A stretch of DNA of 64,000 nucleotides from an uncultured Lachnospiraceae bacterium (lineage in GTDB: Bacteria; Bacillota; Clostridia; Lachnospirales; Lachnospiraceae): the NCBI GenBank assembly GCA_910588955.1, contig CAJURQ010000008.1, positions 53,105-117,104 on the forward strand, in the 5' to 3' direction. Below, in pieces: positions 6,838-14,416 of the stretch. The first letter of the stretch is position 1, and each line of letters starts with the position of its first letter. The translations under genes were made by a program, and so were the position numbers. A model generated the notes under the pieces. It did no database searches and was not told the origin of the DNA. It saw only the letters and a list, made by a program, of their open reading frames with translations.

Positions 6838-7152
6838 TTATTTTGCCGCCTTTTCGGGGGCGGATGCCGGAGCGGTCTTGCTGTCATAAGGGCGACCGTT
6901 CACCGCCACGATCTGCAGAAGCCTGTCTGCCTTGAAAGAGCCGTACTTGTCATCGTATACAGTCGCAAAGATAACATCAATAAGCCCGCCGCCGTCAGGA
7001 ATCTCGTTGTAAATCTCCTCAGAAACGGAAAGGTTTGTAGCCTGTCCGTTCTGCATCGCCGCGACGCGGTAGTATCTGTTCTTGCCGTCCTGTGAAAAAG
7101 TCGGTTCTGCTTTTCCCACAACTGTCAGTTTCGTTTCGTTGTAAATCTTCAT
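6838..7152 (-). CDS. ssDNA-binding protein (gpV-like)
   Basis: The 104-aa protein starts MKIYNETKLTVVGKAEPTF and has alternating beta-strand pattern with aromatic and basic residues (RYYRVAAMQNGQ), a compact OB-fold-sized domain (about residues 1-88) and an Ala/Pro/Lys tail. In filamentous phages such a protein coats the single-stranded genome before assembly and can repress translation of early mRNAs. Its ATG overlaps the stop of the preceding gene (ATGA), with AAAGGAG upstream. The family call rests on size, fold pattern and context. Confidence 0.6.
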   Translation of the reverse strand: MKIYNETKLTVVGKAEPTFSQDGKNRYYRVAAMQNGQATNLSVSEEIYNEIPDGGGLIDVIFATVYDDKYGSFKADRLLQIVAVNGRPYDSKTAPASAPEKAAK

Positions 7153-7421
7153 GTCTCATTCTCCTTTTCTTCTATAGACTGCTGTATGTCCAGTTCCTCG
7201 TTTATCGTCGCTGTCATGCGGCGGTAAAACCTCAGTGTCTCGCGCCATGTCCCTGCGTCAATCTCACTTGTCATGTAGCGGTTGTGGATTTCAAGAAGGT
7301 AAGCGCAAAGGCGGATTGTGGCGGCGTCAAGATCGCCGGATTCTAAAGCCTTTTGGATGGAGTCCGTAGCTACCTCGCAGTAGCTACAGGCATCCATGAC
7401 GGAATAGGGGGTATGCATCAT
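7149..7421 (-). CDS. 90-aa hypothetical helical prophage protein
   Basis: It is predicted mostly helical and acidic (MMHTPYSVMDACSYCEVATD... IEEKENET), with several Cys near the N-terminus. ATGA overlaps join it to the gene before and the SSB-like gene after, so the three form one translationally coupled unit. No recognised domain. Confidence 0.55.
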   Translation of the reverse strand: MMHTPYSVMDACSYCEVATDSIQKALESGDLDAATIRLCAYLLEIHNRYMTSEIDAGTWRETLRFYRRMTATINEELDIQQSIEEKENET

Positions 7422-8203
7422 GCTTTTTCTCCTTTTTTGGGCGGCAGGCTGTAAGAAACCTCTATGACCGCATCCGGGTGCTGTTTGAATACCCGGGCGA
7501 CGTACTCATTGATTTTCCCGGCTTTCTTTTCGAAATCGTCCTTGCCTTTGCACTTGATAAGAACGTCAGAGACGACCTTTCCATCCACATCAATGACAAC
7601 GCTGTCCTCTGTGCCGCTGTCGTCTCCGTCTTCCTCTTCCAGCGCGCCGCCGCCCTCCGAAAGTTCCGGCAGGGCTTTTCCCATGAGACCCTTTACAAAC
7701 TTCTTGATATCGCGGACACTCATGGAAGGCTTAAGGGAGTCAATCTCCGCATCTGTCAGGTTGCGCATGAGGGACAGCTTAGAGACGCCGTAGCCCTTCA
7801 CGCGCTCGTCAAAGGTTTCCATGAGCGCGCCCTTTTCGTCGCGCTTGGCGAACCTGTCCACTACGCCTATCAGGCTGTAGCATGTAGACTTTTCATAACC
7901 GAAAGCGTCAGAACAGTAAGATTCAATGTTTGAATAACCCTCAGCCTTGAACGCCTGTTTTGTATAAATCCAGTGCAGGTTGAAAGCGATTGTTTCAAAA
8001 CTGGAATCAATCTTTCCTATGCTGTCCTTGATAGCCTTTGAACGCCGCTGGAGCTCTGTGAGCACCTCTTTGCTGAATGCGTCCGTGGACATAGTGACCG
8101 CCACCTCTGGCTTATCTGCGGGTTTTTTATTCTTATCAACGTTAACCGCCATGATTGAAGCGGTAACGGATGCCGTATCGTTCTTTGTCTTTGTAGCTGT
8201 CAT
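7418..8203 (-). CDS. 261-aa putative DNA-binding/replication-associated protein
   Basis: Residues about 45-135 (LQRRSKAIKDSIGKIDSSFETIAFNL..., then a stretch with IESYCSDAFGYEKSTCYSLIGVVDRF) resemble the helical, helix-turn-helix-bearing region of ParB-like and DUF3102-type proteins of plasmids and phages. An acidic Glu/Asp-Gly linker (about 185-200) precedes a small C-terminal alpha/beta domain (VVIDVDGKVVSDVLIKCKGKDDFEKK...). It opens the SSB-containing operon, so a role in copy control, replication or regulation is plausible. There is no HUH or other rolling-circle initiator motif that I can see. Confidence 0.5.
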   Translation of the reverse strand: MTATKTKNDTASVTASIMAVNVDKNKKPADKPEVAVTMSTDAFSKEVLTELQRRSKAIKDSIGKIDSSFETIAFNLHWIYTKQAFKAEGYSNIESYCSDAFGYEKSTCYSLIGVVDRFAKRDEKGALMETFDERVKGYGVSKLSLMRNLTDAEIDSLKPSMSVRDIKKFVKGLMGKALPELSEGGGALEEEDGDDSGTEDSVVIDVDGKVVSDVLIKCKGKDDFEKKAGKINEYVARVFKQHPDAVIEVSYSLPPKKGEKA

Positions 8204-8220
8204 GTCATGTACATTCCTTC

Positions 8221-8433
8221 CTATTTAATCATTGTCCGTCTCGACAACTGTTTGAACGTCATGTGTTCCAGATCGTTTCCCTCTGAATCGTAGATAACCG
8301 CCCTGTCTGAATCAAAATCAGCATAAAGCTGATAACCGTTATTCAAAAGGAACCCGGCAAACTCTTTCTTGAGTCCCAGATAGCCTGTGACCTCTGAATT
8401 TTTTAAGTTAACGAAACCGTTGCCAGCCATCAT
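8221..8433 (-). CDS. 70-aa hypothetical prophage protein
   Basis: ATG 8433 (MMAGNGFVNLKNSEVTGYLGLKKE) with GGAAGG upstream and palindrome copy 6 at 22 bases upstream. Mixed alpha/beta composition (YQLYADFDSDRAVIYDSEGND), no recognised family. It is followed after about 17 bases by the 261-aa gene. Confidence 0.5.
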   Translation of the reverse strand: MMAGNGFVNLKNSEVTGYLGLKKEFAGFLLNNGYQLYADFDSDRAVIYDSEGNDLEHMTFKQLSRRTMIK

Positions 8434-8454
8434 GACTTTATACCTTCCTTCCCT

Positions 8455-8474
8455 TTTTCCGAATGTTCGGAAAA
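8455..8474. repeat. 20-bp palindrome, copy 6
   Basis: TTTTCCGAATGTTCGGAAAA, one base from consensus, 22 bases upstream of the 70-aa gene start. The 3' flank AAAAAGGGAAGGAAGGTATAAAG is shared almost exactly with copy 7. Confidence 0.88.
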
Positions 8475-8486
8475 CCTGTATTGTGG

Positions 8487-8507
8487 GAGGGGGAGCGCGT
8501 CCCCCTC
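8487..8507 (-). terminator. hairpin after the 111-aa gene
   Basis: GAGGGGGA (8487-8494) and TCCCCCTC (8500-8507) form a perfect stem with a 5-base loop just beyond the stop codon of the 111-aa gene. There is no U-tract, so termination is uncertain; it could instead stabilise the mRNA end. Confidence 0.4.
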
Positions 8508-8511
8508 TGGG

Positions 8512-8847
8512 TCAATCTTCTCGAAACATGTCAAGTGAAACTCCTTTTTTAAGGTCTTCGATATCTCCCCTTAATTCATTTAAAGATGACTGAAGTCTCC
8601 TAAACTCAGTTTCCTTTTCCCTCATAATCCGAGAACGGGAAACCATGTCAGAGATAACAGACATGCCAAAATCAACATAAAGTTTTGCAATCTGCTCTTT
8701 GCCGTTTACTTCGCTGATTGCAGGATGCCATGTGTAGACAAGTTCTACGGACTCGTAATCGTTATCGGAAATGCCCGCCTTTACGTCTTTTATACCTTCA
8801 CTCTCGATAACTGCCTGCACTCTGTCCAAAAATTCCTGCTTAGTCAT
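8512..8847 (-). CDS. 111-aa coiled-coil hypothetical prophage protein
   Basis: The start MTKQEFLDRVQAVIESEGIKD has GGAAGG upstream and palindrome copy 7 at 23 bases. The C-terminal third (about 73-105: REKETEFRRLQSSLNELRGD...) is a strong coiled-coil pattern. No family recognised. Confidence 0.55.
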   Translation of the reverse strand: MTKQEFLDRVQAVIESEGIKDVKAGISDNDYESVELVYTWHPAISEVNGKEQIAKLYVDFGMSVISDMVSRSRIMREKETEFRRLQSSLNELRGDIEDLKKGVSLDMFRED

Positions 8848-8869
8848 ATCCTTTGTACCTTCCTTCCCT

Positions 8870-8889
8870 TTTTCCGAACGTTCGGAAAA
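8870..8889. repeat. 20-bp palindrome, copy 7
   Basis: A perfect TTTTCCGAACGTTCGGAAAA between the 68-aa and 111-aa genes, abutting the stop codon of the first and directly 5' of the Shine-Dalgarno site of the second. Confidence 0.92.
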
Positions 8890-9096
8890 TCAATCATTGT
8901 CAATATCGATATATAAGCATCCGTCAGTTTGCCAAACAAATGAAAAGATGATGCGATCATGATGCTTTAATATCGAATGATCGTCAAAACGTCCAACTGT
9001 AAATGTGCAGCTATCGCCATTCCAAAAACGGAGGTAAACCTTGGTGTCAGCGTCAACCAGTTTACTTTCCAAAATATCCTTTACCTTTATTGCCAT
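8890..9096 (-). CDS. 68-aa hypothetical, first gene of the prophage array
   Basis: MAIKVKDILESKLVDADTKV..., beta-rich with aromatic residues (VYLRFWNGDSCTFTVGRFDD). AAGGGAAAGGGAAAGGG upstream, palindrome copy 8 at 29 bases. It is the rightmost minus-strand gene and lies downstream of the promoter at 9192-9219. Function unknown. Confidence 0.5.
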   Translation of the reverse strand: MAIKVKDILESKLVDADTKVYLRFWNGDSCTFTVGRFDDHSILKHHDRIIFSFVWQTDGCLYIDIDND

Positions 9097-9124
9097 ATCT
9101 TTATACCCTTTCCCTTTCCCTTGG

Positions 9125-9144
9125 TTTTCCGAACGTTCGGAAAA
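9125..9144. repeat. 20-bp palindrome, copy 8
   Basis: A perfect copy in the leader of the first gene of the array, 29 bases upstream of its start. It is the rightmost copy in the window. Confidence 0.92.
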
Positions 9145-9191
9145 CCGTTTGCTTTTTGGGGTTGTGCACTTCCCTCATTCCTTATAAATTA

Positions 9192-9219
9192 ATTATAAAG
9201 GGAACAAAAATGGAAACAA
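9192..9219 (-). promoter_or_regulatory. candidate minus-strand promoter for the prophage array
   Basis: On the minus strand TTGTTT (9219-9214) and TATAAT (9197-9192) are 16 bases apart, pointing into the 68-aa gene. The -10 box is perfect and the -35 box weak. Confidence 0.45.
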
Positions 9220-9233
9220 ATAGAAAAAACCTC

Positions 9234-9262
9234 TTGTCAGAATGACGGGATGGTGTTATATT
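9234..9262 (+). promoter_or_regulatory. sigma-A promoter of the maltodextrin operon
   Basis: TTGTCA (9234-9239), a 17-base spacer and TATATT (9257-9262). It is followed by operator-like repeats and then the binding-protein gene. It marks the start of ordinary chromosome to the right of the prophage. Confidence 0.7.
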
Positions 9263-9276
9263 AAATTCAAGCAAAC

Positions 9277-9324
9277 GGAAACGTTACCGGGGACGATACC
9301 GAAACCGTTACTGCAAACGTTTCC
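9277..9324 (+). promoter_or_regulatory. tandem LacI/CcpA-type operators
   Basis: Three CG-centred half-symmetrical sites follow the promoter: GGAAACGTTACC (9277-9288), CGAAACCGTTACTG (about 9300-9313) and GCAAACGTTTCC (9313-9324). The last, read as TGCAAACGTTTCCA, fits the CcpA cre consensus and also the known MalR operator type (GCAAACGTTTGC). The LacI-family gene at 14417 is the obvious candidate regulator; CcpA is the alternative. Confidence 0.6.
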
Positions 9325-9372
9325 AAAACAACTAACCAACATTTCAATTATTGAAAGGGAGAGGAAAAAACA

Positions 9373-10772
9373 ATGAAAAAGAAACTTGTTAGCACGATGC
9401 TTTGTGCAGCGATGATCACGACTATGTTAGCAGGCTGTGGCGGTTCTGACAACGGCGGCGCACAGGCGCCCGCGGCGGACGATTCCGCGGCAGAGGCGCC
9501 CGCGGCGGACGATTCCGCGGCAGAGGCACCCGCGGCAGACAGCGGTGATTCTGGTGAGGCGGCTGCTCCGGCAGCAGGCGGCGGTTCGGTTTACTGGCTG
9601 AACTTCAAGCCCGAGTCCGACGAGGTATTGCAGGAGGTTGCTTCTGATTACACGGCAAAGACCGGCGTTGAGGTAAAGGTAGTAACCGCGGCTTCCGGCA
9701 CATACTCCACCACACTGTTATCCGAGATGGATAAATCCGCGCCTCCGACACTGTTTGTCATCGGTAACCAGGCCGGTGTGAAAGACTGGAAAGACTACGC
9801 GCTGGATCTGAACGGCACGGCGATCGCAAACGAGCTGAACACAGACGCTTACAATCTTTATGATGAGACAGGGAAGTTGGTTTCCATCGGTTACTGCTAT
9901 GAGTGCTACGGCATCATCGTAAATCCGGATCTGATCGAAAAAGCAGGTCACACCATGGATGAGATCAAGAACTTCGACGGCTTGAAGGCAGTGGCAGAGG
10001 ACATTCACGCACGCGCAGGCGAGCTTGGGTTCGACGCTTTCTCCTCCTCCGACATGGATGATTCTTCCTCCTGGAGATTTACGGGTCATATGGCGAACCT
10101 CGAGTACTACTATGAGCAGGAGGGAACGGCCTGGACAGAGTGCCGCCTACCATCTCCGGCAAGTATATGGACAACTTCAAGAACCTGTATGACCTTTGCA
10201 TTAACAACAGCCTGACAGATCCCAAGGAGCTGGCAACCGGCGGACATGACGCAGAGAACGAGTTTAAGACAGGTCAGGCAGCGTTCTTCGTAAACGGTTC
10301 CTGGGAGTATGAGGCAGTTAAGGCGGATGTGCCGAACGCAACGATGATCCCTTACTACTGTGGCGTTGCAGGCGAGGAAAAGGCAGGTTTGAACTGCGGT
10401 ACTGAGAACTGCTGGGCAATCAACAGCAAGGCTTCCGCAGAGGATCAGCAGGCTACCATGGACTTCATGGTTTGGTGTGTGACAGACCCCGACGCTTCCC
10501 GCAAGCTGGTTGACACCTTCGGCGTTATGCCTTACAAGTCCGCAGCAGAGTCCACCAACGGATTCCTCGCAGCGGCTGACAAGTACACCTCAGACGGATG
10601 TTATGTTATGAACTGGGCAACCAACTTCCAGCCTAACGTAGATTCCTACCGTGCTACGCTGGTGAGCGCTCTGAACCAGTACAACGCAGACCAGTCTGAC
10701 GCAAACTGGGAGACCGTCCGCACAGCATTCGTAGACGGCTGGGCAGCAGAGTACAACGCAGTAAACAACTAA
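9373..10772 (+). pseudogene. malE: maltodextrin-binding lipoprotein, frameshifted
   Basis: The gene begins with a lipoprotein signal peptide (MKKKLVSTMLCAAMITTMLAGC, lipobox LAGC) and an Ala/Asp-rich linker of repeated APAADDSAAE units, then an extracellular solute-binding family 1 fold. The frame that starts at 9373 runs into nonsense near 10123; the rest (from PPTISGKYMDNFKN to the stop at 10772) is one frame over. Restoring one base near GAGG-GAAC (about 10121-10124) gives an uninterrupted protein of about 466 aa. Both halves keep normal coding character, so this is either a very recent mutation or an assembly error. As drawn, the operon's binding protein is truncated, while its permeases are intact. 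Confidence 0.8.
9470..9540 (+). repeat. 30-bp tandem repeat in the lipoprotein linker
   Basis: About two and a half copies of a GC-rich 30-base unit (GCGCCCGCGGCGGACGATTC...) coding APAADDSAAE. It forms the flexible spacer between lipid anchor and binding domain. Confidence 0.85.
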
Positions 10773-10820
10773 ACAACAAGCCAATAATGAAGTAAATTTA
10801 TAATAATGTATTACAAAGGC

Positions 10821-10850
10821 GGCGGGGCGGTGATATCCGTCCCGCCTTCT
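10821..10850 (+). terminator. hairpin between binding-protein and permease genes
   Basis: GGCGGGGCGG (10821-10830) pairs with CCGTCCCGCC (10837-10846), followed by TTCTT. Such a leaky terminator after the binding-protein gene is common in sugar ABC operons and lets the binding protein be made in excess over the permeases. Confidence 0.6.
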
Positions 10851-10898
10851 TAAATGAAATTTTACATGTTAACAGAAATAAATCAGGGGGGTGATACC

Positions 10899-11804
10899 AT
10901 GAAAAGCAAAAAAATAACCGCCACGAATTCTCTTCAGAAGGCGACGAAACGCTGGGGATTTCTCTTTATGGGTCCTGTACTTATTGCATTCATCATCGGA
11001 TTTGTCTGGCCTTTCATTCAAGGTATCTGGCTGTCCATGTGCCAGTTCCGTTTGATATCCGACGCGAAATTCATCGGTTTTGGCAACTATATCAAAACTT
11101 TTCAAGATGCTTCTTTCCGTCACGCATTCTGGTATACGGCAATGTTCGCCATTGTATCGCTTGTCTTTATCAATGTACTGGCGTTTATCGTGGCATATAT
11201 TCTGACATTGGAAATTAAGGGAAGTAATCTGTTCCGTACCGTGTTCTTTATGCCGAACCTGATCGGTGGTATCGTATTAGGTTATATCTGGTCAATGATC
11301 TTCGACGGTATTCTCGGACGTTATCAGACTTCCATTCTGTTAGATAGCAAATACGGTTTCTGGGGACTGATCATCCTGATGTGCTGGCAGCAGATCGGTT
11401 ATATGATGATCATCTACGTTGCCGGACTGCAGAATGTGCCCGGCGATATTCTGGAGGCGGCGCGTATCGACGGCGCGACTTCCATGCAGACACTTTTCAA
11501 AGTGACGATTCCGAATGTAATGAGTTCCTTTACGATATGTATCTTCCTGTCTCTGACAAACGGCTTCAAGCTGTTTGACCAGAACCTGGCGTTGACCGGC
11601 GGACAGCCGTTTGTCATCCAGCCGGGCGGAACGACCATCAAGACGACAGAAATGCTGGCACTCAATATTTATAACACCTTCTACAGTTCCAACACGACTT
11701 CTCAGGGTGTGGCGCAGGCGAAGGCAGTAGTCTTCTTTATTCTGGTGGCGGGACTTGGACTGCTTCAGTTGAGCTATACGCGTAAGAAGGAGGTGCAGCA
11801 GTAA
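10899..11804 (+). CDS. malF: maltodextrin ABC transporter permease, MalF type
   Basis: Start ATG 10899 (MKSKKITATNSLQKATK) is chosen because GGGGGGTG precedes it. The 301-aa protein has six predicted membrane spans and the EAA loop (EAARIDGATSMQTLFKVTIP) that contacts the ATPase. It overlaps the next permease by one base (TAATG). No ATPase gene is in the operon, so a shared MsmX/MalK-type ATPase encoded elsewhere is likely, as is usual in Firmicutes. Confidence 0.85.
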   Translation: MKSKKITATNSLQKATKRWGFLFMGPVLIAFIIGFVWPFIQGIWLSMCQFRLISDAKFIGFGNYIKTFQDASFRHAFWYTAMFAIVSLVFINVLAFIVAYILTLEIKGSNLFRTVFFMPNLIGGIVLGYIWSMIFDGILGRYQTSILLDSKYGFWGLIILMCWQQIGYMMIIYVAGLQNVPGDILEAARIDGATSMQTLFKVTIPNVMSSFTICIFLSLTNGFKLFDQNLALTGGQPFVIQPGGTTIKTTEMLALNIYNTFYSSNTTSQGVAQAKAVVFFILVAGLGLLQLSYTRKKEVQQ

Positions 11805-12640
11805 TGAAAAAGAGTACAAAAACCATTCTTTCCGTGATATTGTCTGTAGTCAGCATTATCTATGTGCTTCCTGTGCTGGCGGTTGTGATGAACTCGTTTA
11901 AGCAGAATACGTTTGTAAAGACCGATACCTTTGCGCTTCCCACCGGGGAGATGAGCGCCGGTTTTGACAACTTCATAAAGGGTATGACCTTCGGTAACTA
12001 TCCTTTTGTGAACAGTGTGCTTTACAGTGTTTTGATTACTTTGCTCTCCACATTTTTGATTTTGCTCTGTACATCCATGGCGGCGTGGTATATTGCGAGA
12101 GTGGATTCCCTCTTCTGCAAGGCGATTTACTTCCTCTGCGTGTTCTCCATGGTGGTGCCTTTCCAGATGGTAATGTTCCCGCTCTCCAAGACGGCGGATA
12201 AGCTGCATCTGAACACGCCCCTGTCGATCTCGATCGTCTATCTGGGGTTTGGCGCCGGGCTTGCCATCTTCATGTTCGTCGGATTTGTAAAAGCGATTCC
12301 GCTTGAGGTGGAGGAGGCGGCATCCATCGACGGATGCGGGCCGGTGAGAATCTTCTTCCAGGTGGTTGTGCCGATGTTAAAGCCGACCATGATTTCCGTG
12401 GGCATTCTGGAGATCATGTGGGTGTGGAACGATTATCTGCTGCCTGTACTGGTGCTCGATATCAATAAATACCGCACGATTCCGATTCATATCCAGTATC
12501 TGAAGGGAAGCTACGGTACGGTGGATCTGGGCGCGACGATGGCGCTGATCCTGATGAGCATTATTCCTGTTATCATTTTCTACCTGTCCTGCCAGAAGTA
12601 CATCATCAAGGGCGTGGCTGCAGGTGCAGTCAAAGGTTAG
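11804..12640 (+). CDS. malG: maltodextrin ABC transporter permease, MalG type
   Basis: The 278-aa protein has about six membrane spans and an EAA loop (EEAASIDGCGPVRIFFQVVVP). The stop of malF overlaps its start, with AGGAGG upstream, so the two permeases are translationally coupled. It pairs with MalF to form the membrane channel for oligosaccharides. Confidence 0.85.
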   Translation: MKKSTKTILSVILSVVSIIYVLPVLAVVMNSFKQNTFVKTDTFALPTGEMSAGFDNFIKGMTFGNYPFVNSVLYSVLITLLSTFLILLCTSMAAWYIARVDSLFCKAIYFLCVFSMVVPFQMVMFPLSKTADKLHLNTPLSISIVYLGFGAGLAIFMFVGFVKAIPLEVEEAASIDGCGPVRIFFQVVVPMLKPTMISVGILEIMWVWNDYLLPVLVLDINKYRTIPIHIQYLKGSYGTVDLGATMALILMSIIPVIIFYLSCQKYIIKGVAAGAVKG

Positions 12641-12724
12641 AGTGAGGATTATGGGGAAGCGCTGATTCGTTCACCGCTTCCTCAGATTGTATTAGGGAAA
12701 AATTACTGATCGAACTTGCCAATT

Positions 12725-12778
12725 TCGACAAAATATTGTAAAATTTTTTATAGAAATCGATTTCCGAACGGATTCGGA
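12725..12778 (+). promoter_or_regulatory. promoter with CG-centred operator upstream of malQ
   Basis: TCGACA (12725-12730), 17 bases and TTATAG (12748-12753) form a plausible promoter. It overlaps the perfect 12-bp palindrome GAAATCGATTTC (12753-12764) and is followed by TCCGAA-CGGA-TTCGGA (12763-12778). CG-centred palindromes at a start site suit a LacI-family repressor. Confidence 0.45.
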
Positions 12779-12808
12779 ATGGTTGACAGGAAAGGAAATG
12801 TGGATATT

Positions 12809-14302
12809 ATGAGAAAGAGCGGTGTTTTGCTGCCTGTTTCTGCCATCCCGTCAAAGTATGGGATCGGCGCGTTTTCCAGAGAGGCATATACCTTTATTGA
12901 TCTGTTAGAAGAAGCGGGGCAGTCCTATTGGCAGATTCTGCCGCTTGGTCCCACGGGCTATGGGGATTCTCCCTATCAGTCATTTTCCACTTTTGCAGGA
13001 AATCCTTATTATATGGATCTGGAGTCGCTGGTTGAGGACGGGTATCTTACGAAGAAAGACTGCGAGCAGTATGATTTCGGTGATGACGACGCTTATGTCG
13101 ATTATGAGAAGATTTATCTGTCCCGGTTCAAAGTGTTAAAGACGGCTTTTGAGAACAGCCATATCGAGAAGGACGAGGCATATCAGAAGTTTGTGGAGGA
13201 GAATGCCTACTGGCTGAAAGACTACGCCCTCTATATGGCGGTGAAGAATGCTTTCGGCGGAAAGAGCTGGGCAGAGTGGGACGAGGATATCAGGCTGCGC
13301 AAGCCTGAGGCGATGAAGAAATACGCGGAAAAATATGCGGAGGAAGTGGCGTTTTACCAGTTCCAGCAGTATCTTTTCGCGAAACAGTGGTTTGCGCTGA
13401 AAGAGTACGCAAATCAGAAGAAGATTGAGATTATCGGGGATATTCCCATTTATGTAGCGTTTGACAGTTCGGATACGTGGGCGAATCCCGAATTATTCCA
13501 GCTGGATGATACGCTGACGCCCGTGGCTGTGGCGGGATGCCCGCCGGATGCCTTTTCCTCTACGGGACAGCTCTGGGGAAATCCGCTGTACCGCTGGGAT
13601 TACCATAAAAAGACGGATTACGAGTGGTGGATGAAGCGGATCGGCTACTGCTATAAGCTCTACGATGTAGTGCGGATCGACCATTTCAGGGGGTTTGACG
13701 AGTATTATTCCATTCCCTTCGGCGACGAGACGGCGGAGTTCGGGCACTGGGAGAAGGGTCCCGGCTACGATATCTTTCAGACCATGAAGGCAAAGCTTGG
13801 AAAGAAGGCTGTGATCGCGGAGGATCTCGGATTTTTGACCAAATCGGTCATAAATCTGGTGAAAAAGACGGGCTATCCCGGCATGAAGATTTTGCAGTTT
13901 GCTTTTGACTCCAGAGAGGAGAGCGATTACCTGCCTCACAATTACGTGGCGAACAGCATTGTCTACACGGGAACCCACGACAATGACACGACGCTGGGCT
14001 GGTATGAGAAGCTGAACCGCAGGGATAAGGCTTTTGCCAAGAAGTATCTGAACATAAAGACGAATAAAGACATCCAGTGGGAATTTATCCGGGCGGCGAT
14101 GGCAAGCGTGTCCGATACCTGCGTGATTCCGATGCAGGATTATCTGGGGCTTGGGACAGAGGCGAGAACCAATATGCCTTCCACGCTGGGGACGAACTGG
14201 AAGTGGCGGATGCTGCCCGGGCAGTTTACGGAGGAACTGGCGGCGCGGATTCTGGAGATGACGAAGCTCTACGGCAGGGCACAGTGTGAGAAGAACTTCT
14301 AG
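12809..14302 (+). CDS. malQ: 4-alpha-glucanotransferase (amylomaltase, GH77)
   Basis: The 497-aa protein has the GH77 signatures: IPIYVAFDSSDTWANPELF, GCPPDAFSSTGQLWGNPLY, the nucleophile in VRIDHFRGFDEY (Asp291), the acid/base in AEDLG (Glu338) and GTHDND. It transfers glucan chains between maltodextrins in the cytosol, releasing glucose and making longer chains for phosphorolysis. ATG 12809 is chosen for family length; upstream in-frame starts exist. It follows the transporter genes. The last four codons and stop lie inside the structured repeat at 14285-14375. Confidence 0.92.
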   Translation: MRKSGVLLPVSAIPSKYGIGAFSREAYTFIDLLEEAGQSYWQILPLGPTGYGDSPYQSFSTFAGNPYYMDLESLVEDGYLTKKDCEQYDFGDDDAYVDYEKIYLSRFKVLKTAFENSHIEKDEAYQKFVEENAYWLKDYALYMAVKNAFGGKSWAEWDEDIRLRKPEAMKKYAEKYAEEVAFYQFQQYLFAKQWFALKEYANQKKIEIIGDIPIYVAFDSSDTWANPELFQLDDTLTPVAVAGCPPDAFSSTGQLWGNPLYRWDYHKKTDYEWWMKRIGYCYKLYDVVRIDHFRGFDEYYSIPFGDETAEFGHWEKGPGYDIFQTMKAKLGKKAVIAEDLGFLTKSVINLVKKTGYPGMKILQFAFDSREESDYLPHNYVANSIVYTGTHDNDTTLGWYEKLNRRDKAFAKKYLNIKTNKDIQWEFIRAAMASVSDTCVIPMQDYLGLGTEARTNMPSTLGTNWKWRMLPGQFTEELAARILEMTKLYGRAQCEKNF

Positions 14303-14375
14303 CCACTCACAGTAGTGGCAGTTTCGTGGAGAAGTTCTTCTCACACGGGAGAATGCCTAAAACAAGGCATTCTCC
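14285..14375 (+). repeat. structured intergenic repeat, copy A (3' end of malQ)
   Basis: A perfect 16-bp stem, 14285-14300 with 14330-14345, encloses GCCACT/AGTGGC (14302-14307 with 14314-14319). An 11-bp hairpin GGAGAATGCCT/AGGCATTCTCC (14348-14358 with 14365-14375) follows. The same element, with compensating base changes, is at 23003-23114 after clpP. The malQ stop codon lies in the first stem. Confidence 0.85.
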
Positions 14376-14416
14376 GCATTGAATTGAGATGGCGGAGAAT
14401 ACGGCGGGGGATGCAG

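Noticed and set aside
658..9144. The prophage palindromes as LexA boxes
   Set aside because: LexA boxes have GAAC and GTTC separated by four bases. Here GAAC and GTTC touch, so spacing is wrong; the true boxes are at 58375 and 58438.
658..9144. The palindromes as intrinsic terminators
   Set aside because: They have AAAA on one side and TTTT on the other but sit 5' of Shine-Dalgarno sites within tight gene runs, and the prophage has separate GC-rich terminators.
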